NCBI RefSeq assembly: GCF_024586455.1
Contig: NC_065919.1
Location: 30,232,839 to 30,296,838, forward strand
Source of the DNA: Bactrocera neohumeralis
Lineage: Eukaryota; Arthropoda; Insecta; Diptera; Tephritidae
Length of the DNA: 64,000 nt
Direction: 5' to 3'
Position 1 is the first letter of the stretch. Each line of letters begins with the position of its first letter. The notes beneath the pieces were generated by a model. That model worked only from the letters and a program-made list of their open reading frames with translations, made no database searches and was not told where the DNA came from. A program made the position numbers and the translations under genes. Positions 47,966 to 61,159 of this stretch are shown here, in pieces.

Positions 47966-49132
47966 GGTATAATAATACACGTGACGCCTTTAATTGATCT
48001 TTTCATTTCAAGTAAGCACTTTGGATATCCTCTACAACGCCGCAGTATACCTTCGCCTTTTCAGTTTTGTGTTTTCAAAAGTGCATAAGTATATTGTGTG
48101 TGTATGTATGTGTGCACTTGTAAGATATAAACGACTAAATAAAAATACCGTTTGCGACGTCAAAGAAGGTAAATATTAAATGTAAGAATGCACATATGTA
48201 TGTAGCTATGAATTAAATGACGAATATCGTTGCCATTAGAATAATTTTTGCTTCAGAGTTTCTACAAAAGTTTAATAATTCTGAAAGACCAATCAGCAGT
48301 TCATTATTAAAAAAAAAATGATTTGTTTTTATTATTGGTGACTCTTCTTAGTGTAACTTGCATCATAGACCTAGAAGAAAACTAAAAAATGCCAATGACA
48401 GAAAAATGGAATATAAAATTAGTTTCACTTTTTATATACGATTGAAATAAACATTTTATACCAATATGGCAGCATTATTCACAAGTGATAATAGTGGTGA
48501 TATTGTAGGTCCGCTGTGTTGTCGGTTCGTAATTAATGGATGTATCTATAGCTTTGAGGGTTCAGTAAGCTGTTGTCGTTTAGCTATCAAATAAACGTAA
48601 CTTACGTAAATATTTGTACACTTGAATGTCTATTTACACTCTCATTGAGCTGGAAGAAATGCTGAAAACCTTTGTATTGTAGTCAAGGAGGCATTGTAGG
48701 CAATTCCATAAACTAGTAGTAAGGAATTGTGGAGTGTGAATGATTAAAAGCTACATATGTATGTATATATTTCTAATAAATGCATTTATCAGCACGGTTC
48801 TTATGCATACCCAAATAATTTGCTTGCAAACATTAATTCAGTGAATGAACGAACCTGTCATCCGTCTCCTCCACAGACAGCTCATGTACAGTGACAATGC
48901 AGTGACAAATGATACAAATTGATTTTCTTTCATTACACTCAATAGTAACCGTAATGGATTTGTGCGGTCGGCTACTGTTAGTCAAAACTTTTTATCTATT
49001 CTAAATGTAAGCAAAAAGACAACCTTAAATTATATAGTTATATAAGTTATTTTATCTTTCGCGCATTTCGTTTTAAAAATCCGAAAAATTCTAATTGTAA
49101 ATTATTCTAATTGCCGAACAATGTAGTATATA
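47966..49132. other. No gene seen
   Basis: AT-rich DNA with scattered ATGTATGT microsatellites. Nothing assignable. Confidence 0.3.
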
Positions 49133-50671
49133 TTGGGTAGTCGACAAAGTCTTTATTTCTAATCAAACTTCAACTTTTTTTTTTGTGTTTTTGTGTGGTC
49201 TAGCATGGTCCTGATGGAAGACGAATCCCTTTCTGTTTATCAGTTCTGGCTGTTTTTTTTTCGATTGCTTGCTTCAATATCATCAGTTGTTGACAGTAAA
49301 ATGTAGAATAAATCGTTCGACCAGGCTGGAACAGCTCATAGGATGGTTCCTTTCCAATCCCGCCAAACACTCAGCATAACCTTTCGAGACATCAATCCCG
49401 GATTTACGACCATTTGTTGAGCCTCACCACGCTTAGACCATGAAGTTTTTCGCACATTGTTGTCGTATTTGATCCACTTTTCGTCTCCTGTTACCATTCG
49501 CTTCAGAAATGGTTCGATTTCATTTCGTTTTAGCAAAGGATCGCAAATGTTAATTCGGTCCATTAAATTTTTCACAGACAATTATACAAATTTATACAAA
49601 CATCGAGCTTCTTTTTGTAGCCAGCCTTTTTTAAATGGTTCAAATCTGTTTGATGATGAATGTTAAGTTCCTTAGCGATGTCATGGCTGCTTATGTGACG
49701 GTCCTGGTCAATCTTTTCCATTTCATCGACTTTGTCAACGATAGATCGACCAGAGCGAGGTGCATCTTTCATATCGAAACTTCCAGAACGGAAGCAGCAT
49801 CTAATACAGCATCGTCTCCGTAAACTTCACAACTTTCATTTGTGGCAATTTTCCCTTTTTTATACAAAAATTTCAAGCATTCGAATTTCTTTTTTCACTC
49901 AATTTTGAACAGATGTAAATTTTTTTCAACTTCCCCTAATTTAATTTTTTGGTTAAAAGCTTAAAATCTCACTTTTCCAACACTATACTCGAATGACATG
50001 GGATGCACAACTTATTCTAGTGTGAGAACGCCTCAAAATAAGCGTTTTTTATAACATTTTCCATTGTGGCCAGATCGAAAAAATAAGAATTTTTGGGCAT
50101 TTAAATTAAAATACCCAACATATATTACAAATTATTATATATTGGGCTTTTAATATATGACGAAACTACTTAAATCCTCTTTAATGATTTTATGGGATAT
50201 TAAAACAACTGACTTTTGATCTTTCAATACTTAATAAGGTGAATTAAGCCTGTTAGTTCTTAATTAATAAATGTTGTTAATCATATATAATTGAAAATTA
50301 ATTCCACAATGCATAAAATTGCAAAACGTTTCACGAAATATATTTAAATTTCTGATTTTCTTTGATTTTCATTGTTTTACATTTTTTATTAGCGATCTTG
50401 AACGGCGGCAACAAATCCCTCCGTCCACATATATGTATTTTTGGTTTTGGTTCCAGTCAATCCAATTGCATAACGTCAAAACCTACCCAATCCAGTCAAC
50501 TGTCAAAGTTCGGTAGGTGAGCGGTTCTCACATTTGCAGTGACAGGAGAGTTGGGCATCTCTTTATCTCTGCTATATGGTATGACACTATGTGATTGGTA
50601 GCACTGGAGATATAAACTACAACCACATTTATTGACAAAATACGAAAAGGCTTTTTCGACTATCCAATAAT
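49133..50671 (-). mobile_element. mariner element, transposase frameshifted
   Basis: Left end TTGGGTAGTCGACAAAGTCT. The best matching right end, on the reverse strand from 50671, is TTGGATAGTCGAAAAAGCCT; a shorter alternative, ATACCCAA at 50118, would give a 1.0 kb element. Minus-strand frames read KDAPRSGRSIVDKVDEMEK, HISSHDIAKELNIHHQTDLN, then frameshift near 49575 to RINICDPLLKRNEIEPFLKR, MVTGDEKWIKYDNNVRKTSW and VMLSVWRDWKGTIL. These are the first two catalytic Asp motifs of a mariner. The third catalytic region is missing. Confidence 0.75.
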
Positions 50672-51347
50672 GTGAGTGTAAATAAAAGTCCCGAATTTTT
50701 ATTATATATTAACACCGAATATTGTTTGTTCTATTCGCAATTTTTTCAAGTTTATTTTTTGAGTCACCTGTGTACCAAATAGCATCCAAATATCTCTGAA
50801 ACAGAAACACTACTTTGAATTTAATCAGACATACGAGTATAAACTAATCGCCTTCGTAGAACCCCCTGGTCTAGTTACTATAAAGTGTGTCAAAGTGTTG
50901 CAAAGTAAACAAAAAACTTAACTATTGTGAATTAGACTTGGAAAGTTTTTGGAAAACCATAGATAACTTCAATTAAATTCCTTTCTTTCTCAAACTGAAG
51001 TAGACATTATACGGATATAATGAAAATATCTACACACATTATTTATATCCTACTTCCCTTGAGTTCTTCGAAATTGGTTTTTGCTTAACCCGCAATAGCG
51101 TTCAAATTTACATAATACGTATTTACATACATATATATGTACCTGCATATTTCACTTATATTTTGATTCTGTATATTAATTATAATTACTTAAGCATACG
51201 AAGAATAATACATTTTTATCTCTAATTTTTTTGTTCTTGCCCTTTCGGTTTGATTTGCGTTTCGTTGTCTAAGTGGAATGAGAAGTGCATTGTTATGTCA
51301 AAATATAGAATGCAATTTATGTAATATATCGGATACATATGTATGTA
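50672..51347. other. No gene seen
   Basis: AT-rich spacer between two DNA transposons. No motif recognised. Confidence 0.3.
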
Positions 51348-52711
51348 CAGCTGTGGTCAAAATAATAGGAGTGCCCCTGAGAAAAATATTTAACCCAAAA
51401 AAATTATCATGTCAGACCATGAACGTCAAGCTCTTTTCAAGAAATATTTCTATCGGTATTCCGCGAGTAAAACACAAAGCATAAACTTCATCTGTTTACA
51501 TTATTTCCAATGTTATGAGTTCAAATCTGTGTCGGTCACTGAATTGCGCTGGTATAATACATTTTTATTTAAACAAAATCTGTAAAAAACTAAAAAGTAA
51601 GTACAAAAAAAAAACGAAGGGATTTTTGAAAAGAAAGGTCATTTATTTTAATTAATGGGTAGAAGAAAACATCGCAGCGACAAAAAACGTGAAATCATTA
51701 AAAATCTTAGAAAAAACGGGAAAACTTATAAAGAAATTAAAGAAATACTCGGGTGCTCTGACCAAATGATATCAAATTCGCTGTCCTACAAAAATAAGGC
51801 CGAAACACGTGGACGAAAACGCAAAATTAATAAAGAAATCGATCGACGCATACTCCAGTCGTCTAAAAAAGTTCCCAAAGCGCCGTTTAGAGAAATAAAA
51901 AAGGGTCTAGATCTTGCTGTTAGTGACGTAACAGCTCGTAGACGTTTATTGAAATACATATAATTTATTTGTGCGGAGTCCGCGAAAAGTTCCATTGTTG
52001 ACAAAGAAACATAATTAGAGCACGGCTCCAATTCGCCAAGGAACATGGCAACTGGCAACCGAAGAAATGGAGAAATATTTTGTGGGCAGAGGAAGGTAAG
52101 GTAGTTTTATTTGGTGGCACAGGGTCTAGGCAGTATATCCGTCGTTCACCAAATACGGGATATAATCCGCAATACACTCTTAAGACCGTCAATCATGGTT
52201 CTGCATAGTGGGAAAGTTTCTCGTACAACGGCGTGGATCAGTACGTGTCAGTACGTGTATGTGGATATATTGAAAAAAGTTACGCCATACGCGGAATGGT
52301 ATATGCCATTAAAGTGGTTGTTTCAGCTAGATAACGACCCGAAACATACAAGTAAATCTGAAAAGGGATGGCTTCGGATCAATAAAGTTGAGGTTATGTC
52401 GTGGCTTGCTCAGTCGCCTGACCTTAATTCCATAGAAAACTTATGGAAAAAAGGTGTTGCTGACCGCAGACCATCAAATACAAGGGAATTATGGAGTCCA
52501 TGAGGCATGGCAGCAAATCCCGCTGAAAAGGTGTCATGATCTGATCGATCCCATGTTCCGCAGATGTGCTGCAGTAATAAAAAAGGGCGGTTACTCGACT
52601 AAATATTAACTAAACTAACTTATATACTAGTCATAATTTCCAATTTTTTATTTATTATTAGTTTTATTGAACTTTGTGATGCACTCCTATTATTTTGAAC
52701 ACAACTGTGTG
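51348..52711 (+). mobile_element. Tc1-like element with broken transposase
   Basis: Ends CAGCTGTGGTCAAAATAATA (left) and CACAACTGTGT on the right read inward as GTTGTGTTCAAAATAATA; about 1.36 kb. From 51655 the frame gives MGRRKHRSDKKREIIKNLRK and a paired HTH (KEIKEILGCSDQMISNSLS; AVSDVTARRRLLKYI), then a stop at 51961. Later frames keep FAKEHGNWQPKKWRNILWAE (first catalytic region, DE changed to AE), QLDNDPKHTSKSEKGW and SPDLNSIENLWKK, ending GGYSTKY. Multiple stops and frameshifts; inactive. Confidence 0.85.
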
Positions 52712-53468
52712 TATATATAACCTTACTATACAGGTGATATTGAAATTATATATTAAATACATTAAAAATGTCGCGAATTTTATCAAATAACAGAGCAGCA
52801 GGTTTTTGACGTTTTTTTCAAAATGAATGTATATCAACAAGTAATTCACAGCAATTTAAAGTACTAATAGCAATTCGTTAACTTCAATTAACAATGTTGA
52901 AATAATCACTTAAATGCATAACTTTATCGTTTTGCACTGACAACAATTGCAAGCTATACATTTCTTGAGTATAATTTCTGTGATACAAATGTAGGATGTC
53001 ACTTGTCTACACCATGTAAGTGTCAAATACATACATACATACATACATACGTACATGACAACAAATGATATTTCTATCATATTGTGCAGCGATGCATTTA
53101 CATATGTATGTGTAATCGTTGATTTTCAATGCAGTCGCCAGCTCTGATTAGTTTGTGTTTTCACATTATTTTTTTTTTACTTACAGTTCATTAAGCTAGC
53201 TCATACGTACTTACTCGTATGTAGTCCATAGCGCAGGCAACTTGCGACCCACTCGCTAAGTTCAAATGTTATCAACCAACTATTGAGTATTGAGTGGAGA
53301 AATAAATTTAGTGGTGTGCTGCATTCAATATTCAGTAATGAACCTAACACTATTATTATGTAATATTTATGTATGAGCATACATATGTACATACATGCTA
53401 GCATAAGTAAAAATTTCCAAATCACTTACATTCTTGAGAAAAGGAGAGTAATACGTAAGTTGCTATAT
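52712..53468. other. No gene; ATAC microsatellite
   Basis: Contains (CATA)n at 53027-53052 and other CATACATATG-type runs. No coding sequence is supported. Confidence 0.35.
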
Positions 53469-53470
53469 AT

Positions 53471-54232
53471 TTCTGGCCTAATAATGTAAATAGGCATATT
53501 TATCAACGAAAATTGTTTTTTTTTTATTATTTTTTTATTTTTTTATTTTTTTTTTTTTTTTTTGTCGTTTGCTGTTTTGTTTCGGGCTCATACGCATAGA
53601 TCCATGATTCGTCACCTGTGACGATCTTTGAAGCACCGCGATCGTATTTTTCAGCATTTCTTTACACCAATCCACACGAGCCTTTTTTTGAGCGATTGTC
53701 AAATTGTGCGGGATCCAACGAGAACAAACCTTTTTTACGGCCAGGTGTTCATGCAATATCGAATGTATGCTTGTGGGAGATATGCATAGGCATGCCTCTA
53801 TCTGAAGGTATGTTACATGACGGTCTTGCATTATCAGTTCACGTACGGCATCGATGTTTTCTGGCACAACGGCTGTTTTTGGACGACCTTCACGGAATTC
53901 GTCCTTGAGCGAGCGTCGGCCACGATTGAATTCGTTGTACCAGTTTTTTCACAGTGCTATAGGATGGTGCTTCATAGCCATACAAAGATTTTAGTTCATC
54001 GATGCACTCTTGTGATAATCCACGTCGAAAGTTGTGAAAAATGATCGCACGAAAATGTTCACGAGTTAATTCCATTTTTTGGCCGAGATGAATTTTTTAA
54101 TTCCCTGTAAATAAAACAATTCACGATTAAATGACAAAACGTTCTGAGTGATGTTATGCTAAAAAATGTCAAACTTTCCAATGGAAATGTCAGATTGCAC
54201 CTGGCAACACTTAGTGTTGCCCTAGGCCAGAA
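53471..54232 (-). mobile_element. mariner element, truncated transposase joined to an A-rich tract
   Basis: Ends TTCTGGCCTA (53471) and, on the reverse strand, TTCTGGCCTAGGGCAACAC (54232), flanked by TATATA. Minus-strand frames give MELTREHFRAIIFHNFRRGL, then MPENIDAVRELIMQDRHVTY, ISPTSIHSILHEHLAVKKVC and SRWIPHNLTIAQKKARVDWC, the N-terminal half of an insect mariner. At 53585 the coding sequence passes into about 60 bases of A-rich sequence (T-rich on plus, 53517-53565) and then the terminal repeat. The catalytic domain is absent. Confidence 0.8.
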
Positions 54233-54524
54233 TATATATAGCAGTCCTCGTAGAAGGCACATAAAATTTGTAGAAATTTTAGTTGAAGGCATGTTCCTTA
54301 TTATTCTTATGCACAAATACATTACATGAATATACAGGCTTAAACTTTATTTAAAACAGTAACAAAGATTATGTTAAGCATATTAAGTTATATATTAACG
54401 CCTACGGAATAAAAATTCAAAAAAGTTAACAGAAAGGAGTTTAACGCAAAGGGACTAAGTAAGGACATTCCGGTGTTGGATCGACCCGGGGTATTTTTTT
54501 CTCGGCGCTGCCGAATGCTGTCCA

Positions 54525-54812
54525 TGCATTTTAATTTTTAAGATATCGGTCTGAAATTCTGCGTACTTCCTTTTCTCTCCAAGAAGCTGTTCATTTGTTG
54601 GAACCGCCGATATCGGACCACTAAAGCATATAGCTGCCATACGAACCCGAACGATTAGGTGAAGATTATTGCCAGAATCAAGGTTAAAATCTCCGAAAAT
54701 TTTTTTCCGGTCGAACCACTATTGTCATTTAGTTGACACACAAACTGAACTATCAAAATTCTGATCTTTTATGGAAACTTTTTTATTTGTGAAGGGTATT
54801 CTAGCCACCGTT
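54525..54812 (+). repeat. DINE-1-like family A fragment
   Basis: TTTTTAAGATATCGGTCTGA, AAGAAGCTGTTCATTTGTTG and CATATAGCTGCCATACGAAC match the copy at 1619. The microsatellite and terminal hairpin are missing. Confidence 0.7.
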
Positions 54813-54962
54813 ATATTTTCATCTTTTGTTCTAACTAAACCTAATTGCCGATAAGTTTAAGTATTTTAATTAATTCGAATGTACACAAACCCTTAACATA
54901 GTCAAAGCCATAAAGGGATATTTTTCGATTCCAATATTTTAATTTAAATATCTTAATTTTAT

Positions 54963-55720
54963 CAAGTAAGAAAGGGCTAAGTTCGAGTGCAACCGAACAT
55001 TTTAGGCTTTTACAACTTGCAAGAATCAAAGTCAAGGAAATATCTTAAGATGTAAAACGTTAACCAGAGAATCGGAATCTTAGCAATTTTATACATATAC
55101 TCATACACTGTCCGACATATCCACCATAAGGTTTGTTAGATTAGTTAGGTTGTATTATCATGCCACATATGTATGTACTAAGTAATGTTCTTTGCATTTC
55201 ACCTTACATACAATCACCAATCATATAGAGCAAAGTCCGCCGAATGTTCAATAATCCTGGTAATGGTTATATGGGGGCTAGGTCGTCCAATTGTACCTAT
55301 TTTAGGTACAATAATATACTGCTACTATAAGTAAAATATGTTCTGTAATTTTCGCTGAGATAACTCAAATATTGGCCGTTATATCCAGCATAAAGTCATC
55401 TAATTGTATATCTCACACATTGATCGATATTTTCGGTCAAAATCAATTATAGATACTGAGGTCCACATGTACGGTACCTAGGTTATTAGCGCAAAGTTTT
55501 AGCCCGTTATATCAATTGCTTCCTGATTTGTGTACTGGAAAGAGAAAGAATCAAATGGAGTTTTAAATTGTGGGCGTGAAAGTGGTCCGATTACGCCCAC
55601 CTGCGGACTCGTATTTTTTTGTATTAAGAAACCTGTATACCATGTTTCATAACGATACCTCAATTTTGACTCAAGTTACAGCTTGCACGGACGGACTTGT
55701 TAATAGTTAAAAATGTCAGC
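54963..55720 (-). repeat. DINE-like repeat, family B, reverse orientation
   Basis: Starts at the terminal hairpin (AAGTTCGAGTGCAACCGAAC) and runs through TACGCCCACCTGCGG and CATGTTTCATAACGATACC to GCTTGCACGGACGGACTTG, a remnant of the microsatellite core. Confidence 0.7.
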
Positions 55721-56739
55721 TACTAAGTGGAAACAGTAGAAATAAACGAGTGCATAAAATATAACTTTCCGGATCTGCTGTAAGTTAAAATTGCAGCTGT
55801 TAATGTGTTCGTACAAATCGGAAGCTCTATTATGCTTGGGTGTTCAGCTTACGGTTGCGGTAACTTCCATAAAATTAATGTAATCAATGACCGATATACT
55901 TATGTATGCAAATAGAAAAAATATTGTAAAGTCCGTATGTATCTCGAGAATAGTAGTAGACTAGGCAACTGTACAACAAAATTTACTTTAAGTATGTATA
56001 TGTAACAGCCGATTTGATTTCGCTTTTAACCTGTACAAAATTTGAACACAAAAAAGTGTGTATGTTATTGAGCGTATGCAGGTACTTTATTAAATTGTGT
56101 TATTGATAAATTTCAAACCATTTCCATGAAATGAATTGACTAACAAGGAAATCCTTTATCATAATCTTACACATCATTTCACTACAAATTTGCATCTGTC
56201 CATTAGAGATGGTCTCTCGAGATACTGAGCCACTGATATTTGTGAAACGATGAAAAATGGACTCAACGCCCATAAATCATTCGAACTCGGTCGCTAGTGA
56301 ATCCCAACGGTAACCGCCTTACTTCTTTTCGTAGCTTTTGTATTTGGCTTTGTTTCCATAGTTTTAGTGCGTTAACGTTTTTGGAAATAAACGAGAACTC
56401 CCACATTTTCTAGTAGCTATGAAAATGATTTCGTATAGGCGGACATACTCGTATACTACATACATATGTATGTATACATGTATGTATGTATTCACAAACA
56501 CAAATATACCGTCTGCTTTTTAAAAACTGATAGAGTTTTGTAACAAATATATGTACATAATTATGTATATGTATGTATGTCTGATGTCATATTGTTTTGT
56601 ACATATACATACATATATACACGTTTCCGGGCAGTTTATTATTTGTTCAAGTGATTGCTTTATTTTGATCAATGAATACCTTGCTGATTAGTTTCTAATG
56701 AGAACCAAAATTTCACACCTAACGAAAGTAAAGGGAAAC
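55721..56739. other. No gene seen
   Basis: AT-rich DNA with ATGTATGT and ACATACAT microsatellites around 56457-56620. Nothing assignable. Confidence 0.3.
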
Positions 56740-56830
56740 AAGGAAAAAGTTAACTTCAACTGCACCGCAGCTATAATACTTTTCACAGTTGCAATTTTGT
56801 AGCTTAAAAGGGTATAAAAGTCTTTATTCT
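56740..56830 (-). repeat. Tip of a DINE-1-like family A copy
   Basis: Reverse copy of the terminal hairpin (AACTTCAACTGCACCGCAG) and following CTATAATACTTTTCACA. It stops just before the Tc1 element that follows. Confidence 0.55.
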
Positions 56831-57551
56831 GATACTTATGTATGTACATATCTACGTTATGTGAAAACGAATAAGGACAGGGATGCGTAAAAACAAAACA
56901 GCAATATAATTGTAGTAAGTCATGAAAGTTCAGTTTTAATATCAATCAGTTTTATTTTTATTGAATAGATATGGGAAAGGGTAAGCACTCCGATCCGAAA
57001 ACTCGAGAACATATTAAATATTTAGTGAAAAACAGGGAAATTCGTACAGAAAGGTAGCAAATTTATTGAATGTTTCCAAAACAATGGTTGAACAAGCAGT
57101 AAAATGGGTTCTTCAGATTGAAACACGCGGCAGGAAGTCAAAAATATCATTGTCTGTCAAAAAAAAAAAATATCGTTCGCTGTGTTAAAAAATCCATTTA
57201 TTTCGTCAAGAGTCGAAGTCCAAAAAAGTGCCTATGTTGTCAAAAAAGAACGTGCAACAAAGGCTTAAGTTTGCTGAAGAACATGCTCTTTGGCCTAAAG
57301 AGCAATGGAGTAACATTTTCTGGTCTGATGAAACCAAAGTCAACTTATTTAATTCTGATCGAGGTATTCATTATGTAAGAAGACCGAAGAATACAGCCTA
57401 TAACCCTAAGTATACGATAAAGACCGTTAAACATGTTGGCGGAAACATTATGGTTTGGGGATCGTTTTCATACAATGGTCTGGGGCCGCTACATAGGGTA
57501 CAGGGGACTATGAAGGCAACCGATTATGTTGCAATACTACAAGAATGTATG

Positions 57552-60500
57552 TTGTTGTTTTAACGGTTATCAATCTCCGTTAGGGTGGTAAGGGTTATCT
57601 GTGTTGTCATCCACGTCATCTAACGGGAGGCCCAGGAAACGTGCTGTTTCGACGGGGTCGGACCAAAGGGAAAAGGGTGTTAGATGAGTGGGGTTGGTAG
57701 GGCATGCAAAGAGGTGGTCAGTGTCATACGGAGACTCGTTGCATGCAGGACATACATTGGGTATGTCAGGGCCTATTCTGGATAAGTAGGAGTTTAACCT
57801 GCTACAATATCCAGAACGAAGCTGCGCTAGGGTCACTCGCGTTTCTCTCGGCAACTCGAGCTCTTCGTCTGCGATGGGTGGTGGTTTGACTCCAAGAACG
57901 CCATACACGGAAGGGAGTCGGTGAAGGTGTTAATGGCTCCACTGTGAATGGCGGTCAGTACCTGTCGAAAGTCAGTTGCGTTCGAAGTCCGGTCGGCGTA
58001 CTGTACGACGTCGTCGACGTAGTCGAGGAAAGACCTTTTGATGCTCCTAGGAGGCGGTTCCTTTCCAAGCAGAGGGCTGCAAGGGTGATTTCTACGAAAA
58101 CATCCTAGCAGGAACTGCTTGGAGAGGAGTTCATTATGCTCCTTAACTGGGAGCATAAGCGTCTCACTGTGAAGGTGTTCGATAGGAGACATTAAAAGGC
58201 ATCCCGTCGTGGTCCGGAGTGCAGTATTTTGGCAGGTCTGGAGTTTTCTCATCCGCGTACCACTGCATCCAGGCGACCATATAGGTGTTGCGTAGTTGAG
58301 GACCGGCCGGCCGATTGCCTTGTATGTTGCCAACAACGTTTCTTTGTCTTTTCCCCATGTGCTGCCGGCTAGCGACTTGAGGATTTTGTTGCGGCTCTCT
58401 ACCTTGGCGATAATCGCGGTCGTATGGGGAGTGAAGGAGCATAGACTATCAAAGGTTACACCTAAAATCTTACGGTTAGTGACAGTCGGAATTTTCACGC
58501 AATCGACTGCAATATTAAGTTCCAGTCTATACTCCTTCGTCCAGTTCGTAAAAATGGTCGCTGTGGATTTGGTGGGGTTAAGTGTGAGGTTCCGAGCAGT
58601 GAGGAAACGAGAAAGGTCAGTGAGGTAGTTGTTTACCTTCGAACACATGCCATCGATTCCATTGCCCGACGTCAATATCGTACAATCATCTGCGTACGAG
58701 GATATGGAAAGCCCCTCTGATGGCTGCGGGAGTTTCGAGATGCAGTAACCGGGAGAGGACGCAACCCTGCGGAACCCCCTGTTTAATTCTTCTCAGTTTA
58801 GTTGTTTCACCTCGAAATAGGACGGATGATTGACGACCGTACAGGTAGTTCATGGTCCACCTCTTTAACCCTGGAGGAAGCGTGGTTTTCTCGATGTCCT
58901 GCAATAGCGTTGTGTGGTTGACTGTGTCGAAAGCTTTTGGCAAGTCCAACGCTACGAGGACCGTTCTCTCGCAAGGTGGCTTCTGGTTGAGGCCACGAAC
59001 TATCTGAGCGTTTATGATGCTAAGTGCTGTGCACTTTTCGGAATACATGCTGATGGCTGGCTAGGCTCAGGTGGTGAGTGAAGGTCGGGAGTAGCAAGGC
59101 CTCAAGTGTCTTCACTACTGGGGAGAGGAGAGTTATCGGAGCTATAAGATTCCCCTTTGTTGGCGGGTTTCCCAGGTTTCAGTAGTGGGACCACTCTTCC
59201 GACTTTCCACACATCGGGTATTTGAGGAGTGGTCAGCGACAGGATGAGGACCTTGGTGAGATAACTTACTCCCGTCGAGCCTAGATGCTTTAGCATTAGC
59301 ATGTTAATTCCATCAAGGCCAATGGATTTAGAGAATTTTGCTTTGTTGATGACACTCTGAACCTCCTCATCGGTGAAAGTAAGTGGCGCGCAGTCGTTTG
59401 GCATTTTGCGCAGCCGTCGGTTAACACATCTCTTGGCTTTGTCTATCGAAGGGTGCACTGTAAACTGCTGGCTAGCTCGCTCAGTTCTTCGGGTCCGAAG
59501 AGGCATGACCATTTAATTGAACTTCAACTCGGTCGTCGTGTCTCTTCGGGTTAGACAAAGCTTTGACAGTAGCCCAAAGCTTACTCACACCGGTGGAGAG
59601 GTTGCAGGACTTCAGGTGCTCTATCCATTTCGTCCGCTTATGTTGATTTACCATACGCCGAATCTCCAAATTGAAATCAGTTATTCGGGGGCTGCTTCGG
59701 CTGGGAAATTGGGGCGGATTTCCGCTATTCTTCCAGCCGGGATAAAGCGAGCGGTAGCTTGCGGAATCGACGTTCGCCAACGCATACGTCCGTTGGAATG
59801 GGTAGAGCGTTGAAGGTAAATTTTGTGAAGCCGACCCAGTTAGTTTTAGTAAAATTAAGGAAGGTACGGTTGTCCACAGAAACGAAATCAGGAGGTTTCT
59901 CGATCGAGATAATTATGGGCAGATGGTCTGATGAGAGAGTTAGCATAGGTCGCCAGGTTATGCTATTTATCAGACCACAGCTAGCAATGGTAATATCGGA
60001 CGAGCTATTACAGGTGCCCATAACTCTGGTGGGTGCTTCGTCATTTATTGTGCAGAATGTCGAATCGTCAATCTGTTCCGCCAGCTCCATTCCCCAAACA
60101 TGTAACTGGGGGGATGTATATATTAAATATTTCGAGCTCGACATCGCCTGACCGGATAGCTATACCCTGACATTCTAGGGTAGTATCCCTGCGGTCGATG
60201 TCTTCATCGATTAGACGATACTGCACGGTGTTGTGCAATATGAAGGCTAGGCCACCACCATTATCTCGCTCGTGATCCTTACGTATTACGTTGAAACCTG
60301 CACAACTCAGAAGATCTGAGCGGCTGTTTAGTTTGGTTTCTTGGACCGCAGCTATCGATACGCGTTCCCGATTCATAAGTGCAACTATCTCCTCGATCTT
60401 AATCTGGAGTTCGTTGCATTTGAACACGGGTTTTGTCGCGGGTGTCCGTGGGTGATCCTGGGGGTGAGGGAGTGACGTGTAGGTGGTATTTGATGCAGCT

Positions 60501-60775
60501 GCAGAACCCGCAGGGGCGGTTGTCGGGCTGGGGTGTTGGTTGGCGACGCCACTGTTGTGTATTGCGGGGGCAGACTCCTGCAGAATGGGGCAACGTCCGA
60601 TTCACTCCACTCATGTTTGGTGCGCAGGCCGGAAGACGCCGGGAAGTGACACCAGCCAGTGCAGGAATTGCACTTAACTGATGTAACGTTCCGACGTATG
60701 GCGGTTTGACCCACGGAATAGACTGTGCTAGGAACCAAGAGTTGCTGATTGGTTCTCGCATGAGGATTGGAGCGG
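57552..60775 (-). mobile_element. Non-LTR retrotransposon (Jockey-like LINE), 5'-truncated and frameshifted
   Basis: Flanked by a perfect 9-base duplication GAATGTATG (57543-57551, 60776-60784). Minus-strand order: a Cys/His cluster (CNSCTGWCHFP, 60700-60600), endonuclease (VQETKLNSRSD; NGGGLAFILH; SSDHLPIIISIEK, 60427-59900), reverse transcriptase (VINKAKFSKSIGLDGINMLM; LVALDLPKAFDTVNH; IKQGVPQGCVLS; YADD near 58690, 59500-57900), and a C-terminal CPACNESPYDTDHLFACP zinc motif. Ends 18 bases after the stop in an AACAACAA tail. Several frameshifts break the long frame. Clade is inferred from motif order. Confidence 0.88.
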
Positions 60776-61159
60776 GAATGTATGCTACAGTATGCTGAAG
60801 AGAATATGCCACACCTTAGTCTTTATGCAAGAAACGACCCTAAACAAACGCCTAAGTATACAAAATAGTGGTTTAAGGTCAATAATATCAATGTAATGGA
60901 GTGGCCACCGCAGTCCTCAGATCTAAACCCCATTGAAATTTTGTGGAATACAGTGAAAGAGTTCTTAAGAGGAAAGTGCCCAAGTGCCCAAGTAATAATG
61001 AAGAGCTTTGGCAACTTATTCAAAATTCGTATCAAAATAATTAGAGGGGGGAGAGACAGGTGTAAAAAAATGGCGCATGGTGACATTGATCTTGACTCTC
61101 CTGGTGGTCTGAAAAAAAAATCAAAAGAAATTCTTAATCAGTAAGGATGCTGTTATAGT

